A stretch of 44,039 nt of DNA from Pseudofrankia saprophytica (GTDB taxonomy: Bacteria > Actinomycetota > Actinomycetes > Frankiales > Frankiaceae): the NCBI RefSeq assembly GCF_000235425.2, contig NZ_KI912267.1:1051788-1095826 (forward strand), given 5' to 3'. The stretch's first letter is position 1; every line of letters begins with the position of its first letter. Below are positions 27,378 through 34,590 of this stretch, piece by piece. A model generated the notes under the pieces. The model saw only the letters and a program-made list of their open reading frames with translations. It was not told where the DNA came from and did not search any database. The position numbers and the translations under genes were made by a program.

Positions 27378-27404
27378 CCCGACGCCGTCTCGTAGCCCGA
27401 CGCC
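27372..27404 (+). repeat. 15-bp duplication (period 18) spanning the phosphatase stop
   Basis: TCGTAGCCCGACGCC occurs at 27372-27386 and 27390-27404. The first copy carries the TAG stop and the second repeats it in frame. A related sequence follows the stop of the next gene (29133). Confidence 0.9.
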
Positions 27405-27427
27405 CGTCTCGCCCGGACGGCCGTCGT

Positions 27428-27478
27428 AACCGTCCCGACGGACTGCACCACCGGCGGTGCTGGCGATCGGGGACGGTT
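27428..27478. promoter_or_regulatory. Nested inverted repeat before the LIVBP-like gene
   Basis: An outer perfect 9-bp stem (AACCGTCCC 27428-27436 with GGGACGGTT 27470-27478) encloses an inner GCACC/GGTGC stem. It ends at a -10-like TAGGAT (27478-27483) only 8 bp before the ATG. It may terminate the rsb operon and also be an operator for the next gene, whose transcript could be leaderless. Confidence 0.45.
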
Positions 27479-27491
27479 AGGATCGCGAATC

Positions 27492-29135
27492 ATGCCTGGG
27501 GGGTCAGAATTGTCCGGGTTTGCCGAGCCGAGCGCCGAAGAACCCGCTCACGCCGCGACGGACGTCACGCCGGTGCCCACCGACCCGCCGCGGTCCTCGG
27601 TCCCGCCGCCGCCACCGGTCACGCCGGCGCCGCTCGTCCCGCCGCCTTGGCCGGCGCCAACGCCGCCACTGGTCGCTTCGGCGCCACCGCTGACCCCGCC
27701 GCCCTGGCCGGTGCCGGAGCCGGCCGCCACATCGTCGACGGCCTCCCACACCTCCTGGGTGCCGCCGGCGAGCCTGCCGCCAGGTGTGCCCGGCTGGCCG
27801 GGAGGTCCCGGCGGTCCCGGCTGGACCGGCGGTCCCGGCTGGACCGGCGGTCCCCCGGCACCCGAGAGCCCGCCGCCGCGCCGGGCCCGCTCGCGGCGCT
27901 CGGCGGTCCTCGCGGCCGTCGGCGCCGCTACCGCGCTCGCCCTCGCCCTCGTCACGACCCTGGCCGTCGTGCTGACGAAGGGCGACGGCGGGAACGACGA
28001 TGCGGACGGAGACACCCAGCCCGCGGCCGCCACCGCGTCACCGGCCCAGGCGACGGCCAGTGCGTCGGGATCCGCCGGGGCGACGGCGAGAACCATCACC
28101 ATCGGGTTCCAGGGGCCGCTGTCCGGCGCCAACCAGCCGCTGGGCGACAACGCCGTCGGCGGCGTGAAGACCGCGATCGAGGAGGCGAACGCCCGCGGGA
28201 ACCTGCCCTTCACGCTGCGGCTCGCCACGTCCGACGACCTCGGCGACCCGGGCCTGGCGCCGCCGGCGGCGAACGCACTCGTCGCCAACCCTGACGTGCT
28301 CGCCGTCGTCGGGCCGATGTTCTCCGGCGCGACCAAGGCGAGCGAGCCCCTGTACTCCGGCGCGGGCCTGCTGTCGGTGAGCCCGTCGGCGGCGAGCCCG
28401 ATCCTGACCACGCAGGGTTTCTCGACGTTCTACCGGGTCGTCCCGACGGACGCCGCCCAGGGCCCGGCGGCCGCCGCCTACATCACCCGCGTCCTCAGGT
28501 CGGGCAAGGTGTATTCACTGGACGACCGGCTCGACTACGACATCGGCCTGTCCCGCGCCCTCGAGCAGGCGCTGCTCGCCAGCGATACCTCCTTCGTCCA
28601 CGGCAACGCCGACCCAGCCGGGGACTACTCCGCCGAAGCTGACAAGATCATGGCGGCGCATCCCGACCTGGTCTTCTACTCCGGCTACTACCCGGAGCTC
28701 GCGCTGCTGGCGAAGGCCCTGCGAGACAGGGGCTACGCCGGGAAGCTGATGAGCGGCGACGGGAGCCTCGACCCGGCATACATCTCCCTGGCCGGCGCGG
28801 CCGCGGATGGTACCTATTTCACCTGCGGCTGCCTGCTGCCCGCGGCCGACCCGACCGCGAAATCCTTCGTCACCTCGTACCGCAAGGTCAACGGGACGGA
28901 CCCGGGTACCTACTCCGCCGAGGCCTACGACGCCACCAACGCGATCATCAAGACGCTTACCGGACTGGGCGCCGACGCCACCCGCGCGTCGGTCACCACC
29001 GCCTTCGCCAAGGTCGACGTCCAGGGCGTGACCAGACACCTCACGTTCCAGCCCAACGGCGAGGTCACCGACGACAAGGTCTTCGTCTACCAGGCCCGCT
29101 CCGGCGCCCTGTCCCTGGTCGACTCCGTCTCATAG
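27492..29135 (+). CDS. Membrane-anchored LivK/LIVBP-like receptor with proline-rich cytoplasmic tail
   Basis: This 547-residue protein has a disordered N-terminus of about 130 residues rich in Pro (runs of PPPP, PPPWPAP), with repeated GGPGWTGG units. A transmembrane helix follows at about 138-160, then an Ala/Thr linker. The type 1 periplasmic-binding domain fills residues about 200-547 (ITIGFQGPLSGANQPLG, VVGPMFSGATKASEPLY, DLVFYSGYYPELALLAKAL). There is no signal peptidase site, so it stays anchored with the ligand domain outside. No permease or kinase domain is attached, so it looks like a sensor. It sits just after the rsb operon and may feed it. ATG 27492 is preceded by AGGA. Confidence 0.85.
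   Translation: MPGGSELSGFAEPSAEEPAHAATDVTPVPTDPPRSSVPPPPPVTPAPLVPPPWPAPTPPLVASAPPLTPPPWPVPEPAATSSTASHTSWVPPASLPPGVPGWPGGPGGPGWTGGPGWTGGPPAPESPPPRRARSRRSAVLAAVGAATALALALVTTLAVVLTKGDGGNDDADGDTQPAAATASPAQATASASGSAGATARTITIGFQGPLSGANQPLGDNAVGGVKTAIEEANARGNLPFTLRLATSDDLGDPGLAPPAANALVANPDVLAVVGPMFSGATKASEPLYSGAGLLSVSPSAASPILTTQGFSTFYRVVPTDAAQGPAAAAYITRVLRSGKVYSLDDRLDYDIGLSRALEQALLASDTSFVHGNADPAGDYSAEADKIMAAHPDLVFYSGYYPELALLAKALRDRGYAGKLMSGDGSLDPAYISLAGAAADGTYFTCGCLLPAADPTAKSFVTSYRKVNGTDPGTYSAEAYDATNAIIKTLTGLGADATRASVTTAFAKVDVQGVTRHLTFQPNGEVTDDKVFVYQARSGALSLVDSVS
27800..27853 (+). repeat. 18-bp tandem repeat coding GGPGWT
   Basis: Near-identical units of GGTCCCGGCTGGACCGGC recur about 2.5 times inside the proline/glycine-rich tail of the LIVBP-like receptor. 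The limits are approximate. Confidence 0.65.
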
Positions 29136-29211
29136 CCCCGACTCCTTCTCGCAATACCGGCTCGCTCCCAGCCCCGGCTCGATCCCGTAGCCCCGGCTCG
29201 ATCCCGCGGCC
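29133..29211 (+). repeat. Degenerate tandem repeats starting at the receptor stop codon
   Basis: TAGCCCCGACTC begins at the stop (29133) and recurs as CAGCCCCGGCTC (29170) and TAGCCCCGGCTC (29188). GGCTCGATCCCG is present twice (29176 and 29195). The start matches the repeat after the previous gene (27375) closely. Confidence 0.7.
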
Positions 29212-29264
29212 ACCGCCAAGCCGCCAGCCCCTGCGCCGATCCCCGTCCGGCCCGTCGCCACCTT

Positions 29265-29348
29265 GATGATCGCCGCCTCCGTGTCGCCAGGGTCGCGAAA
29301 CTCGCCAGATCGCGACCACGGCAACACGGAGCTGGCGATCATGGCGGG
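29265..29348 (+). repeat. 84-bp palindromic element, upstream copy
   Basis: This element is 80/84 identical to 30401-30484 and in the same orientation. Internally, 33-bp arms (29266-29298 and 29310-29342) match as an inverted repeat at 28/33 positions around an 11-nt loop. Both ends carry ATGATCG or its complement. It looks like a REP- or MITE-like element. It ends 79 bp before the DUF559 gene. Confidence 0.9.
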
Positions 29349-29352
29349 GGGA

Positions 29353-29377
29353 TGTGGACAGGAGTGAGTTGTCCACA
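29353..29377. repeat. Inverted pair of DnaA-box-like sequences
   Basis: TGTGGACA (29353-29360) and TGTCCACA (29370-29377) are perfect inverted 8-mers with a 9-nt spacer. With the flanking base the right one reads TTGTCCACA, the box preferred in Streptomyces. It lies between the first palindromic element and the DUF559 start, so it could also be that gene's operator. Confidence 0.5.
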
Positions 29378-29427
29378 GGTGATGGTCATCGCTCTGGGGC
29401 GGGCCGTGTACGGCCAAGACTGCCGCC

Positions 29428-30405
29428 ATGGCTGTGGTGGAGGACAGGCACCGGCCAGCGGCGGACGCGGCACGCGGGACACGGCGGCGCGAGTACCCGG
29501 GGCTCGACGTGGCGCTGGCCTTCGCTCGCCGGCAGGACGGTCTGGTGACCTACGAGCAGGCACGCGGCGCAGGCCTCACCGACGGACAGTTACGTCAACT
29601 GGTGCGCGACGGGTCATTCTTCCGGCCATTTCGGGGCACCTACCTCGTGACGGGGTCGGATCATCTCTGGGGGCGGGTACGTGCCGCGCTGCACGGCAGG
29701 TCCGGCGCCGTCGTCTGCGGGTTGACCGCGGCGCGTCTGCTCGACCTGCGGGCGCTTCCGCTGCCCATCGAGGCGGAACCCGTGCACCTGCTGGTGCCCG
29801 ACACAGCCCGCCGCGTGTCCCCGCGTGGAGTCGTGCTGCACACCGGAGACCCGAGAGGCGGGCAACTGGTGTCCCTAGGCGGGATGCCCGTGACCTCAGT
29901 GCCTCGGACGCTCGCGGATCTCGTGCTCGGCTGGGAACGGTCCGAAGCTGTCGCACTCCTCGACGCGGCGCTGCACGACCACCAGATCCCGAACCTCGAC
30001 GCAGTGCGCGCGGCGCTCTTCGGCCGGGCGGGCGTGGCCGGCCGCTACCCCTGGCTTGCGCTGGTCGACGGACGGGCCGAGTCCGCGCTGGAGTCGTGGA
30101 TTCGACTGATCCTCCTCGACGGGAACATCCGGCCCGAGGAGGTTCAGTACCGGGTGCGGGATCCAGCCGGCCGGATCCTCGCCCGCGTCGACCTGGCCTG
30201 GCCTTCCCGCAAGATCTACCTGGAGGCCGACGGCGTCGCGTTCCACGGCTCGCCGGCCGACCCCAGGCCGTTGCACGACGATCGTGATCGGCAGAACCGG
30301 CTACGCCGCGCCGGTTGGCACCCGGTCCGCTTCACCTGGAAAGACGTGCTGGCTCGCCCGAGCTACATCGTCAGAACGGTCGGCGACGCCCTCGCCGATA
30401 GATGA
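29428..30405 (+). CDS. AbiEi-type N-terminal domain plus DUF559 (Vsr-like endonuclease fold) protein
   Basis: This 325-residue protein belongs to a large actinobacterial group. Residues about 25-75 form a winged-helix like the AbiEi antitoxin N-terminus (ALAFARRQDGLVTYEQARGA, then LRQLVRDGSFFRPFRGTYLV). The middle part is AbiEi-like. The C-terminus (about 215-325) has a DUF559/very-short-patch-repair-like nuclease fold: ESALESWIRLIL, VDLAWPSRKIYLEADG, FHGSPADP, and DRDRQNRLRRAGWHPVRFTW. Glu and Asp residues in these motifs match PD-(D/E)XK positions. No AbiEii toxin gene is adjacent. It is flanked by direct 84-bp repeats, and its TGA lies within the second. Confidence 0.85.
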   Translation: MAVVEDRHRPAADAARGTRRREYPGLDVALAFARRQDGLVTYEQARGAGLTDGQLRQLVRDGSFFRPFRGTYLVTGSDHLWGRVRAALHGRSGAVVCGLTAARLLDLRALPLPIEAEPVHLLVPDTARRVSPRGVVLHTGDPRGGQLVSLGGMPVTSVPRTLADLVLGWERSEAVALLDAALHDHQIPNLDAVRAALFGRAGVAGRYPWLALVDGRAESALESWIRLILLDGNIRPEEVQYRVRDPAGRILARVDLAWPSRKIYLEADGVAFHGSPADPRPLHDDRDRQNRLRRAGWHPVRFTWKDVLARPSYIVRTVGDALADR

Positions 30406-30484
30406 TCGTCACCTCCGTGTCGCCAGCGTCGCGAAACTCGCCAAATCGCGACCACGGCAACACGGAGCTGGCGATCATGGCGGG
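30401..30484 (+). repeat. 84-bp palindromic element, downstream copy
   Basis: This is the second copy, with arms 30402-30434 and 30446-30478 and an 11-nt loop. The four differences from the first copy are at offsets 9, 11, 27 and 44. Bases 3-5 of the element are the TGA stop of the DUF559 gene. Sequence on either outer side of the two copies is unrelated. Confidence 0.9.
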
Positions 30485-30638
30485 AAGCGGTGGTCGGCTC
30501 GGCGTGGAAATGGGTCAGAGCCCGCGCCACAGCCGAAAATCGACCCGCCGTCTTACTACGATCTTTTTGTTATGGATACGACGGAAGTGCGGTCCGTCTG
30601 GCAACCTCGTCCCGCCACGGCCCGGCACTGCGACCAGA
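30485..30638 (+). promoter_or_regulatory. Leader region of receptor kinase gene
   Basis: An unusually AT-rich stretch (CTTACTACGATCTTTTTG, 30552-30569, then TTATGGATACG) stands out against the GC-rich surroundings and is the likely promoter. Exact -10 and -35 boxes are not clear. Confidence 0.35.
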
Positions 30639-32549
30639 ATGATCGTTGATCGGGCCGCGGTCGCCGCGGCGCTGCCAGGCATCGAGATCGGCGGCCAGGT
30701 CGGCGCCGGTGCGTTCGGGCTGGTCCTAGCCGGCCGGCACCGCGCCCTGAACCGAGACGTCGCGGTCAAGGTCCTCCCGGCGAGCTCGGAAGGAAGCCTA
30801 GGCCCTGTGCCTGGACCCGGCGCGGCCCCGCAGGCCGGCCCCGTGCGAGTCCCGGCCGGCCGGTCCGGCCTCCAGACCGAGGCCCGGCTGCTCGCCAGCC
30901 TGGATCACCCGAACATCGTCCGGGTCTACGACTACGTCGAGACCGACGACCTGTCTCTGATCGTGATGGAGCTGCTGCCAGGCGGAACGCTCGCCCAGCG
31001 GCGAGCCGGAATGGCCCCCCAGACCGCATGCGCCGTGGCCCTGGCCGTGGCCGCCGCGCTGTCCTACGCCCACGAGCGCGGGGTGCTGCACCGCGACATC
31101 AAGGCCGACAACGTCCTGTTCGACGCCTCGGGAGTCGTCAAGGTCACGGACTTCGGCGTCGCCAAGCTCCTCGACGGGCAGTCCGCGACTGCCAGCGCGC
31201 AGGTCGGCACGCCGATGTACATGGCACCTGAGCAGATCGCCGGCGGCCGGCTCAGCCCCGCCACCGACATCTACGCCCTGGGTGTGCTGCTGTACCAGCT
31301 GCTCGCCGGGGCGCCTCCCTTCGACGCCAGGCAGCCGACTCCCGCGCTCCTCCATCAGCACCTGACCGTCATCCCACCCCCTCCGGCCGGCGTCCCGACC
31401 CCGGTCGCCGCCGTCGTGCTGCGTGCGCTGGCCAAGCGGGCAGCCGACCGCCATCCCTCGGCCCGGGTGTTCGCGCTCGATCTGGCGGCCGCGGGCGCCG
31501 CGGCGTACGGCGCCGGCTGGCCCGCCCACGCCGGCCTGCCGCTGCGTCTCGACGACGACATCCGTGAGGCGGCGTACCGCCCGCCCAGCCCGACGTGGCC
31601 GACGGCTGAAGCGGCTGGTACCCGGCCCCTGGCTGACGGCGCCCTGGCGAACTGGACGACTCCAACCGCCGGCCACGTCGCCACGGACGCGATCACGTCG
31701 CGGCCCGGCCACCCGGGGAACATCCCACCGCCATCGAATGGCGGCCCCCACCCCGGGCAGCCCTCCGGCCGTCCAGGCCGGCACCGCTGGGCGTACGCGG
31801 CCGCCGCCGGCGCGGCGACGGCCCTGGTCATGGCCCTGGTCGTGACGCTGCCACGCCTGGGCGGAGACCAAGGGTCACCTGGAGGCGGTACGAACTCCAC
31901 CACGGCGGCGAATCCCGGCGGGGGTACCGCCACGGCGGTGCCGCCGGCGGCCACGGCGACGTTGACCAAGCAGGCGCCAGGCGCGTCCGCCCCACTCGTG
32001 AGCGAGGACTTCTCCACGAGCAGGCTGGGTCCTGAATGGAAGGTCCTGGCCGGTAGTTGGAGGGTCGAGAACGGGGCGCTCGTCGGCCAGGCCGACCAGA
32101 CGGGGCCCTGGCCGGTGATCGCCCTGAGCCGGGACATCCCGAAGGACAGCGTGGTGTCGTTCCGCGCCAAACTCACCGGCGACGCAAGCCTCGTCGAGCT
32201 GATGATGCACCTGACGAACCGCAGGTACGTCCGCGCTTACCTCTATTCGATCGACCAGGCCGCCACGCTCGGTGACGGCACTCTCGACTGGGATCGCTCC
32301 TCCTCGGCCGGCGCCAATCCCGGAGGCCCGACAGTCGCGCAGAAGGATTTCTCCATCGCCCACGACAGGTGGTACAGCCTGACCATCACGGCGCGCGGCG
32401 GTGCCTACACCGTCGCGGTCGACGGGACGATCGTCGTCGAGTACGACGATCCGACCGGCACGCTAAGCCAGCAGGGCGGGATCGGATTCGTCGGCAACGG
32501 CTCGACCGTCCTGTTCGACGACCTCGTGGTCCGGGCACTCCCCACCTGA
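30639..32549 (+). CDS. Transmembrane Ser/Thr kinase with LamG/jelly-roll-type ectodomain
   Basis: This Hanks-type receptor kinase has 636 residues. The kinase domain spans about 15-280: VGAGAFGLVLAGRH glycine loop, VAVK with Lys44, HRDIKADN with catalytic Asp153, DFGVAKL, and GTPMYMAPEQ. An unstructured Pro/Gly/Thr linker leads to a TM helix at about 384-405. The outer domain (about 450-636) has EDFSTSRLGPEWKVLAGSW and ends FVGNGSTVLFDDLVVRAL, as in concanavalin-like/DUF1080 jelly rolls that bind carbohydrates. The start MIVDRAAVAAALPGIEIG is shared with the kinases at 41182 and 42899. A 25-residue Gly/Pro insert lies after Lys44. Confidence 0.9.
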   Translation: MIVDRAAVAAALPGIEIGGQVGAGAFGLVLAGRHRALNRDVAVKVLPASSEGSLGPVPGPGAAPQAGPVRVPAGRSGLQTEARLLASLDHPNIVRVYDYVETDDLSLIVMELLPGGTLAQRRAGMAPQTACAVALAVAAALSYAHERGVLHRDIKADNVLFDASGVVKVTDFGVAKLLDGQSATASAQVGTPMYMAPEQIAGGRLSPATDIYALGVLLYQLLAGAPPFDARQPTPALLHQHLTVIPPPPAGVPTPVAAVVLRALAKRAADRHPSARVFALDLAAAGAAAYGAGWPAHAGLPLRLDDDIREAAYRPPSPTWPTAEAAGTRPLADGALANWTTPTAGHVATDAITSRPGHPGNIPPPSNGGPHPGQPSGRPGRHRWAYAAAAGAATALVMALVVTLPRLGGDQGSPGGGTNSTTAANPGGGTATAVPPAATATLTKQAPGASAPLVSEDFSTSRLGPEWKVLAGSWRVENGALVGQADQTGPWPVIALSRDIPKDSVVSFRAKLTGDASLVELMMHLTNRRYVRAYLYSIDQAATLGDGTLDWDRSSSAGANPGGPTVAQKDFSIAHDRWYSLTITARGGAYTVAVDGTIVVEYDDPTGTLSQQGGIGFVGNGSTVLFDDLVVRALPT

Positions 32550-33183
32550 TCAGGCACAGCTGACCACCGGAGCGATGAGCTCCGACCGGCCGACGCAGGC
32601 TCGGATCCGGGCTTTCGCCGCGGCCGTTGGCCCCGCTGTACCTCTGTGATCCATGCTGCGCCCCACCCGGGCACATCAACCTCCGTCGTTCACAACGGGG
32701 CCAGGCCGCCGTCTGGTTACAGGCGGTCGCCAGGTTCGTTGCGGGATGGCAACGAGGCGGGCATCTCGGTCTTTCAGTCGCTAGTGTCGGAGATCCCCGA
32801 AGGCAGACTCCCAGCAAACCTCCCCGGCCTCGCGATCTGGCAGGAATCCCGAGTACCGCGCTCCGGCTGACGTGTCCCCGCGCCAGGGCAGGGCACAGCC
32901 CGTGGGTACCGGCGACCGACACCAGACAGGGCGCGCCAGCGCTGGGTGGTGGGTGGCACGTCCACCTCCGGCAGTGCCGGCCGGGCAGCGGGCGCCGTTC
33001 GCATCGCGGCCAGCGTGGTCCCGGCGACCAGGCTGGTGGGGGTGGCGGAACTGACGGGGGCAGTCGGCCCTGGGCGCATGGCGAAGGACAGGCCATGCGC
33101 CCGCCGGCCGGTCGAGAAGGCAAGGCGGTTAGATCCGGACGACGTAGCCTGAGGTCGAGTCCACACCTCAACGTGGAGGGTTC
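32550..33183 (+). other. Intergenic region upstream of glnA2
   Basis: About 630 bp. A small hairpin (CGGAGC-GATGA-GCTCCG, 32568-32584) follows the kinase gene and may terminate it. A perfect 7-bp hairpin (TCGTTGC/GCAACGA) lies at 32736-32755. TAGTGT (32782) and TAGCCT (33144) are possible -10 boxes. No complete GlnR box and no convincing gene is seen. Confidence 0.45.
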
Positions 33184-34551
33184 ATGGACAAGCAGCAGGA
33201 GTTCGTGCTCAGGACGCTGGAGGAGCGGGACATCCGCTTCGTCCGGCTCTGGTTCACCGACGTGCTGGGCGTGCTGAAGTCCGTGGAGATCGCGCCCGCG
33301 GAGGCGGAAGGCGCGCTCCTGGAAGGCATCGGCTTCGACGGCTCCGCGATCGAGGGGTTCGCCCGCCTGCACGAGGCCGACATGCTCGCCCGCCCCGACC
33401 CGTCCACCTTCCAGGTGCTGCCGGGACGCGGCGAGGGGATGCTCACGGCGCGGATGTTCTGCGACGTCGTCACCCCCGACGGCCTGCCCGCCGTAGCCGA
33501 CTCACGCTGGGTGCTGCGCCGGTCGCTCGCCGCCGCCGCCGAGGCCGGGTTCACCTTCTACACCCACCCGGAGATCGAGTTCTTCCTGCTCAAGGAGCCG
33601 CCGCGGCGCGGCCAGCCCGCGCCGCAGCCGGTGGACGAGTCCGGGTACTTCGACGTCACCCCCAACGACATCAGCCATGACTTCCGCCAGCAGGTGATCG
33701 GCACGTTGGAGCGGCTCGGCATCTCCGTCGAGTTCAGTCATCACGAGGTGGCGCCGGGCCAGCAGGAGATCGACCTGCGGTATGCCGACGCGCTCACGAT
33801 CGCCGACAACGTCATGACGCTGCGCCAGGTCGTCAAGGAGGTGGCGCTGCGGCAGGGCAGCTACGCGACCTTCATGCCGAAGCCGTTCACCGAGCACGCC
33901 GGCTCCGGCATGCACACCCACATGAGCCTGTTCGAAGGTGACCGCAACGCCTTCTACGACCCGACCGACGAGCACCGGCTCTCCAAGGTCGCCAAGGCGT
34001 TCATCGCCGGGCTGCTGGCGCACGCGCCCGAGATCACCGCCGTCACCAACCAGTGGGTCAACTCCTACAAGCGGCTCATCAGCGACTCTGCCGAGGGCGA
34101 AGGCGCCGAGCTGCTGGAGGCGCCGGCCTACGCCTGCTGGGGGCACAACATCCGCTCCGCCCTGGTCAGGGTGCCGCTCTACAAGCGGAGCAAGGCGAAC
34201 ACGGCCCGGGTGGAGTTCCGACTGCCGGACAGCGCCTGCAACCCGTATCTGACCTTCGCGCTGATGCTGGCCGCCGGGCTGCGCGGCATCCAGGGTGGCT
34301 ATGAGCTGCCACCACCCGCCGGCGACGAGATCTGGTCGCTCACCGACGCGCAGCGTCGGGAGCGCGGGATCAGAGCTCTTCCCAGTTCCCTGTCCGAGGC
34401 GATCGCGGTGATGGAGACGTCGTCGCTGGTCCAGGAGACGCTGGGCGACGAACTGTTCGGGTTCTTCCTGCGCAGCAAGCGCGCCGAGTGGGCCTCCTAC
34501 CGCCGCCAGGTCAGCCAGTTCGAGATCAACCGCTACCTGCCACTCCTGTAA
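33184..34551 (+). CDS. glnA2: Type I glutamine synthetase homologue (GlnA2-like, not adenylylated)
   Basis: This 455-residue protein keeps the glutamine-synthetase fold: GIGFDGSAIEGFARLHEAD, EIEFFLL, FMPKPFTEHAGSGMHTHMS, and RVEFRLPDSACNPYL. It lacks the adenylylation tyrosine; the matching segment reads DEIWSL with Trp in place of Tyr. The sequence type resembles mycobacterial GlnA2. Streptomyces GlnA2 and GlnA3 were reported to ligate glutamate to polyamines, so a gamma-glutamylpolyamine role is an alternative to glutamine synthesis. ATG 33184 has GGAGGG 3 nt upstream. It is followed by glnE after 32 bp, probably in one operon. Confidence 0.92.
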   Translation: MDKQQEFVLRTLEERDIRFVRLWFTDVLGVLKSVEIAPAEAEGALLEGIGFDGSAIEGFARLHEADMLARPDPSTFQVLPGRGEGMLTARMFCDVVTPDGLPAVADSRWVLRRSLAAAAEAGFTFYTHPEIEFFLLKEPPRRGQPAPQPVDESGYFDVTPNDISHDFRQQVIGTLERLGISVEFSHHEVAPGQQEIDLRYADALTIADNVMTLRQVVKEVALRQGSYATFMPKPFTEHAGSGMHTHMSLFEGDRNAFYDPTDEHRLSKVAKAFIAGLLAHAPEITAVTNQWVNSYKRLISDSAEGEGAELLEAPAYACWGHNIRSALVRVPLYKRSKANTARVEFRLPDSACNPYLTFALMLAAGLRGIQGGYELPPPAGDEIWSLTDAQRRERGIRALPSSLSEAIAVMETSSLVQETLGDELFGFFLRSKRAEWASYRRQVSQFEINRYLPLL

Positions 34552-34569
34552 CGCGCACGCCGTATCTGC

Positions 34570-34590
34570 AACATGATGGAAACATGATGG
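34570..34590 (+). repeat. 10-bp duplication at the glnE start codon
   Basis: AACATGATGG occurs at 34570-34579 and 34581-34590 (period 11). Each copy offers an ATGATG pair, but only the second (34584/34587) is in frame with glnE. Confidence 0.7.

Noticed and set aside
29428-30405. A toxin-antitoxin operon
   Set aside because: Only the AbiEi-like part is present, fused to DUF559; no AbiEii nucleotidyltransferase gene lies next to it.
32719-32745. GTTAC-N6-TCGCC-N6-GTTGC upstream of glnA2 as a GlnR box
   Set aside because: Spacing fits but the b-site does not match and the second a-site is imperfect; too weak to call.
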